Shown here: positions 15,966 to 16,776 of the stretch, piece after piece
Position numbering within the stretch: position 1 is the first letter of the stretch
Layout of the letters: every line of letters begins with the position of its first letter
Assembly: GCA_964559845.1 (NCBI GenBank)
Contig: CAZLJF010000038.1
Span: 1-16,776, forward strand
Source of the DNA: WSZY01 sp964559845
GTDB taxonomy: Bacteria; Pseudomonadota; Zetaproteobacteria; Mariprofundales; Mariprofundaceae
DNA: 16,776 bases
Reading direction: 5' to 3'
The notes under the pieces: model-generated
The model's input: the letters and a program-made list of their open reading frames with translations, nothing else
Databases searched by the model: none
What the model was told of the DNA's origin: nothing
Made by a program: the position numbers and the translations under genes

Positions 15966-16675
15966 AGTTATCCGTTATCATTCCGGCCTATAACGAGGCT
16001 GAACGGCTGCCTGCCACCATTGATGAAGCCTCTGCGTGGCTCACCGAAACATTCGGCGAAAATTTCGAAATGATCATCGTGGATGACGGCAGCAGTGATG
16101 AAACTGTCAAACGCGTCCAGGCCATGATGAACGGGCGGCCGCAACTGAAACTGCTGGAGCAGCCTGAAAACCGCGGCAAGGGCGCAGCCGTCAGGCGCGG
16201 CATGCTGGCAGCAACAGGTGACATTCGACTCTTTATGGATGCCGACCACTCCACTCATATACGGGAGAGTAAAAAGGTGCTGGATGCCATCGAACATGGT
16301 ACGGATATCGTCATCGCCTCGCGCCAGCACCCTGAATCGGATATCTCCGTTCACCAGTCATGGCTTCGTGAACATATGGGCCAGAGTTTCAACTTTATCA
16401 TGCGCTCGATTGTCGGGCTGGAGATGCAGGATACGCAATGCGGTTTCAAGGCATTCACCGCAAAAGCCGCCGGGGATATCTTCTCCCGCCAGCAACTGGA
16501 TGGCTTCAGTTTCGATGTTGAGGTTCTTTTTCTTGCCTCAAAACTCGGTTACAACATTGCAGAGATTCCGGTGGAATGGATCAACGAGCCCAACTCCCGT
16601 GTCCGCATCATTGCAGACCCTCTTCTGATGTTTGCCGATGTCCTGCGCATTCGGCGCCTGCATAAGAGGCTCTAG
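15962..16675 (+). CDS. GT2 polyprenyl-phosphate sugar synthase (dolichyl-phosphate glucosyltransferase-like)
   Basis: The 237-residue product is a single-domain GT-A enzyme with no membrane helix. It shows VIIPAYNEAERL at 5-16, the nucleotide-binding IIVDDGSSDET at 38-48, ENRGKGAAVRRGM at 69-81, the metal-binding DAD at 93-95 (FMDADHSTH) and the DTQCGFKAF motif at 157-165. This set is typical of ALG5/dolichyl-phosphate beta-glucosyltransferase-like enzymes, which move a sugar from a nucleotide sugar to polyprenyl phosphate at the cytoplasmic face of the membrane. Coupling to the ArnT-like gene by an ATGA overlap fits a donor-making enzyme with its transferase. The sugar itself cannot be told from the sequence. 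Confidence 0.93.
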   Translation: MKLSVIIPAYNEAERLPATIDEASAWLTETFGENFEMIIVDDGSSDETVKRVQAMMNGRPQLKLLEQPENRGKGAAVRRGMLAATGDIRLFMDADHSTHIRESKKVLDAIEHGTDIVIASRQHPESDISVHQSWLREHMGQSFNFIMRSIVGLEMQDTQCGFKAFTAKAAGDIFSRQQLDGFSFDVEVLFLASKLGYNIAEIPVEWINEPNSRVRIIADPLLMFADVLRIRRLHKRL

Positions 16676-16764
16676 GATCTGTTAACATATATGGTCCGTC
16701 CCGCGTTGCAAGGTCTGCAGTTGCTGGCAGAAAGATCGGTTGCACACATATATCCGGCCTTTGC

Positions 16765-16770
16765 AGGAGG
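16765..16770 (+). promoter_or_regulatory. Strong ribosome binding site for a gene starting just past the right edge
   Basis: AGGAGG is a full Shine-Dalgarno match, and the six bases after it complete normal spacing exactly at the window end. A start codon directly after base 16776 is therefore expected. Nothing else in the 101 bases after the GT2 gene looks like a gene. Confidence 0.55.
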
Positions 16771-16776
16771 CATTTT

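Noticed and set aside
16676..16776. Sigma-54 promoter in the right-hand end
   Set aside because: Several GG and TTGC pairs occur but none has the required ten-base spacing between GG and GC.

Overview
This window is chromosomal core DNA from a Gram-negative, flagellated bacterium. The flagellar gene order flgB-flgC-fliE-fliF-fliG-fliH, the two sigma-54 activators and the envelope genes point to a proteobacterium. The gene arrangement would suit a zetaproteobacterium (Mariprofundus-like) or a deep-branching gamma/delta-type lineage. That placement is inference, because no rRNA or other marker is present. There are no insertion sequences, tRNAs, CRISPR arrays or phage genes, and no gene-free gap exceeds 300 bases.

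Left part (1-9262, all on the minus strand): a flagellar regulatory and structural block. Read in the direction of transcription it is: an NtrC-type response regulator with an intact receiver (9262-7865); a large exported TPR-like protein (7786-5813); a second sigma-54 activator with a degenerate receiver and a FlbD/FlrC-like DNA-binding helix (5816-4470); then flgB, flgC, fliE, fliF, fliG and a truncated fliH that runs off the left edge. Two sigma-54 promoters can be read directly. One (7812-7799) lies in front of the TPR/second-activator pair. The other (4495-4479) is a perfect consensus site and lies inside the last codons of the second activator, facing flgB. Two perfect palindromes follow it in the flgB leader and look like downstream enhancer sites. 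Together with a sigma-70-like promoter before the first regulator, this suggests a cascade: regulator 1, then TPR protein plus regulator 2, then rod and MS-ring/switch genes. No histidine kinase is present; the TPR protein sits where FleS sits in the Pseudomonas fleQ-fleS-fleR arrangement.

Middle part (9535-13017, plus strand): a YihY/BrkB-family membrane protein overlapping an M24 metallopeptidase, then a protein with two tandem cyclic-nucleotide-binding-like domains. The last gene contains a (GGCA)5 tract in frame. Any gain or loss of one unit would truncate the protein almost at once, so it is a candidate phase-variable locus.

Right part (13254-16675): a minus-strand integral membrane protein of the UPF0104/LPG-synthase-transmembrane family, divergent from a plus-strand pair made of an ArnT/PMT-like GT39-fold glycosyltransferase and a dolichyl-phosphate-glucosyltransferase-like GT2 enzyme. 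The likely job of the pair is to make a lipid-linked sugar and transfer it to an envelope acceptor. The window ends on a strong ribosome binding site for a gene that starts just outside.
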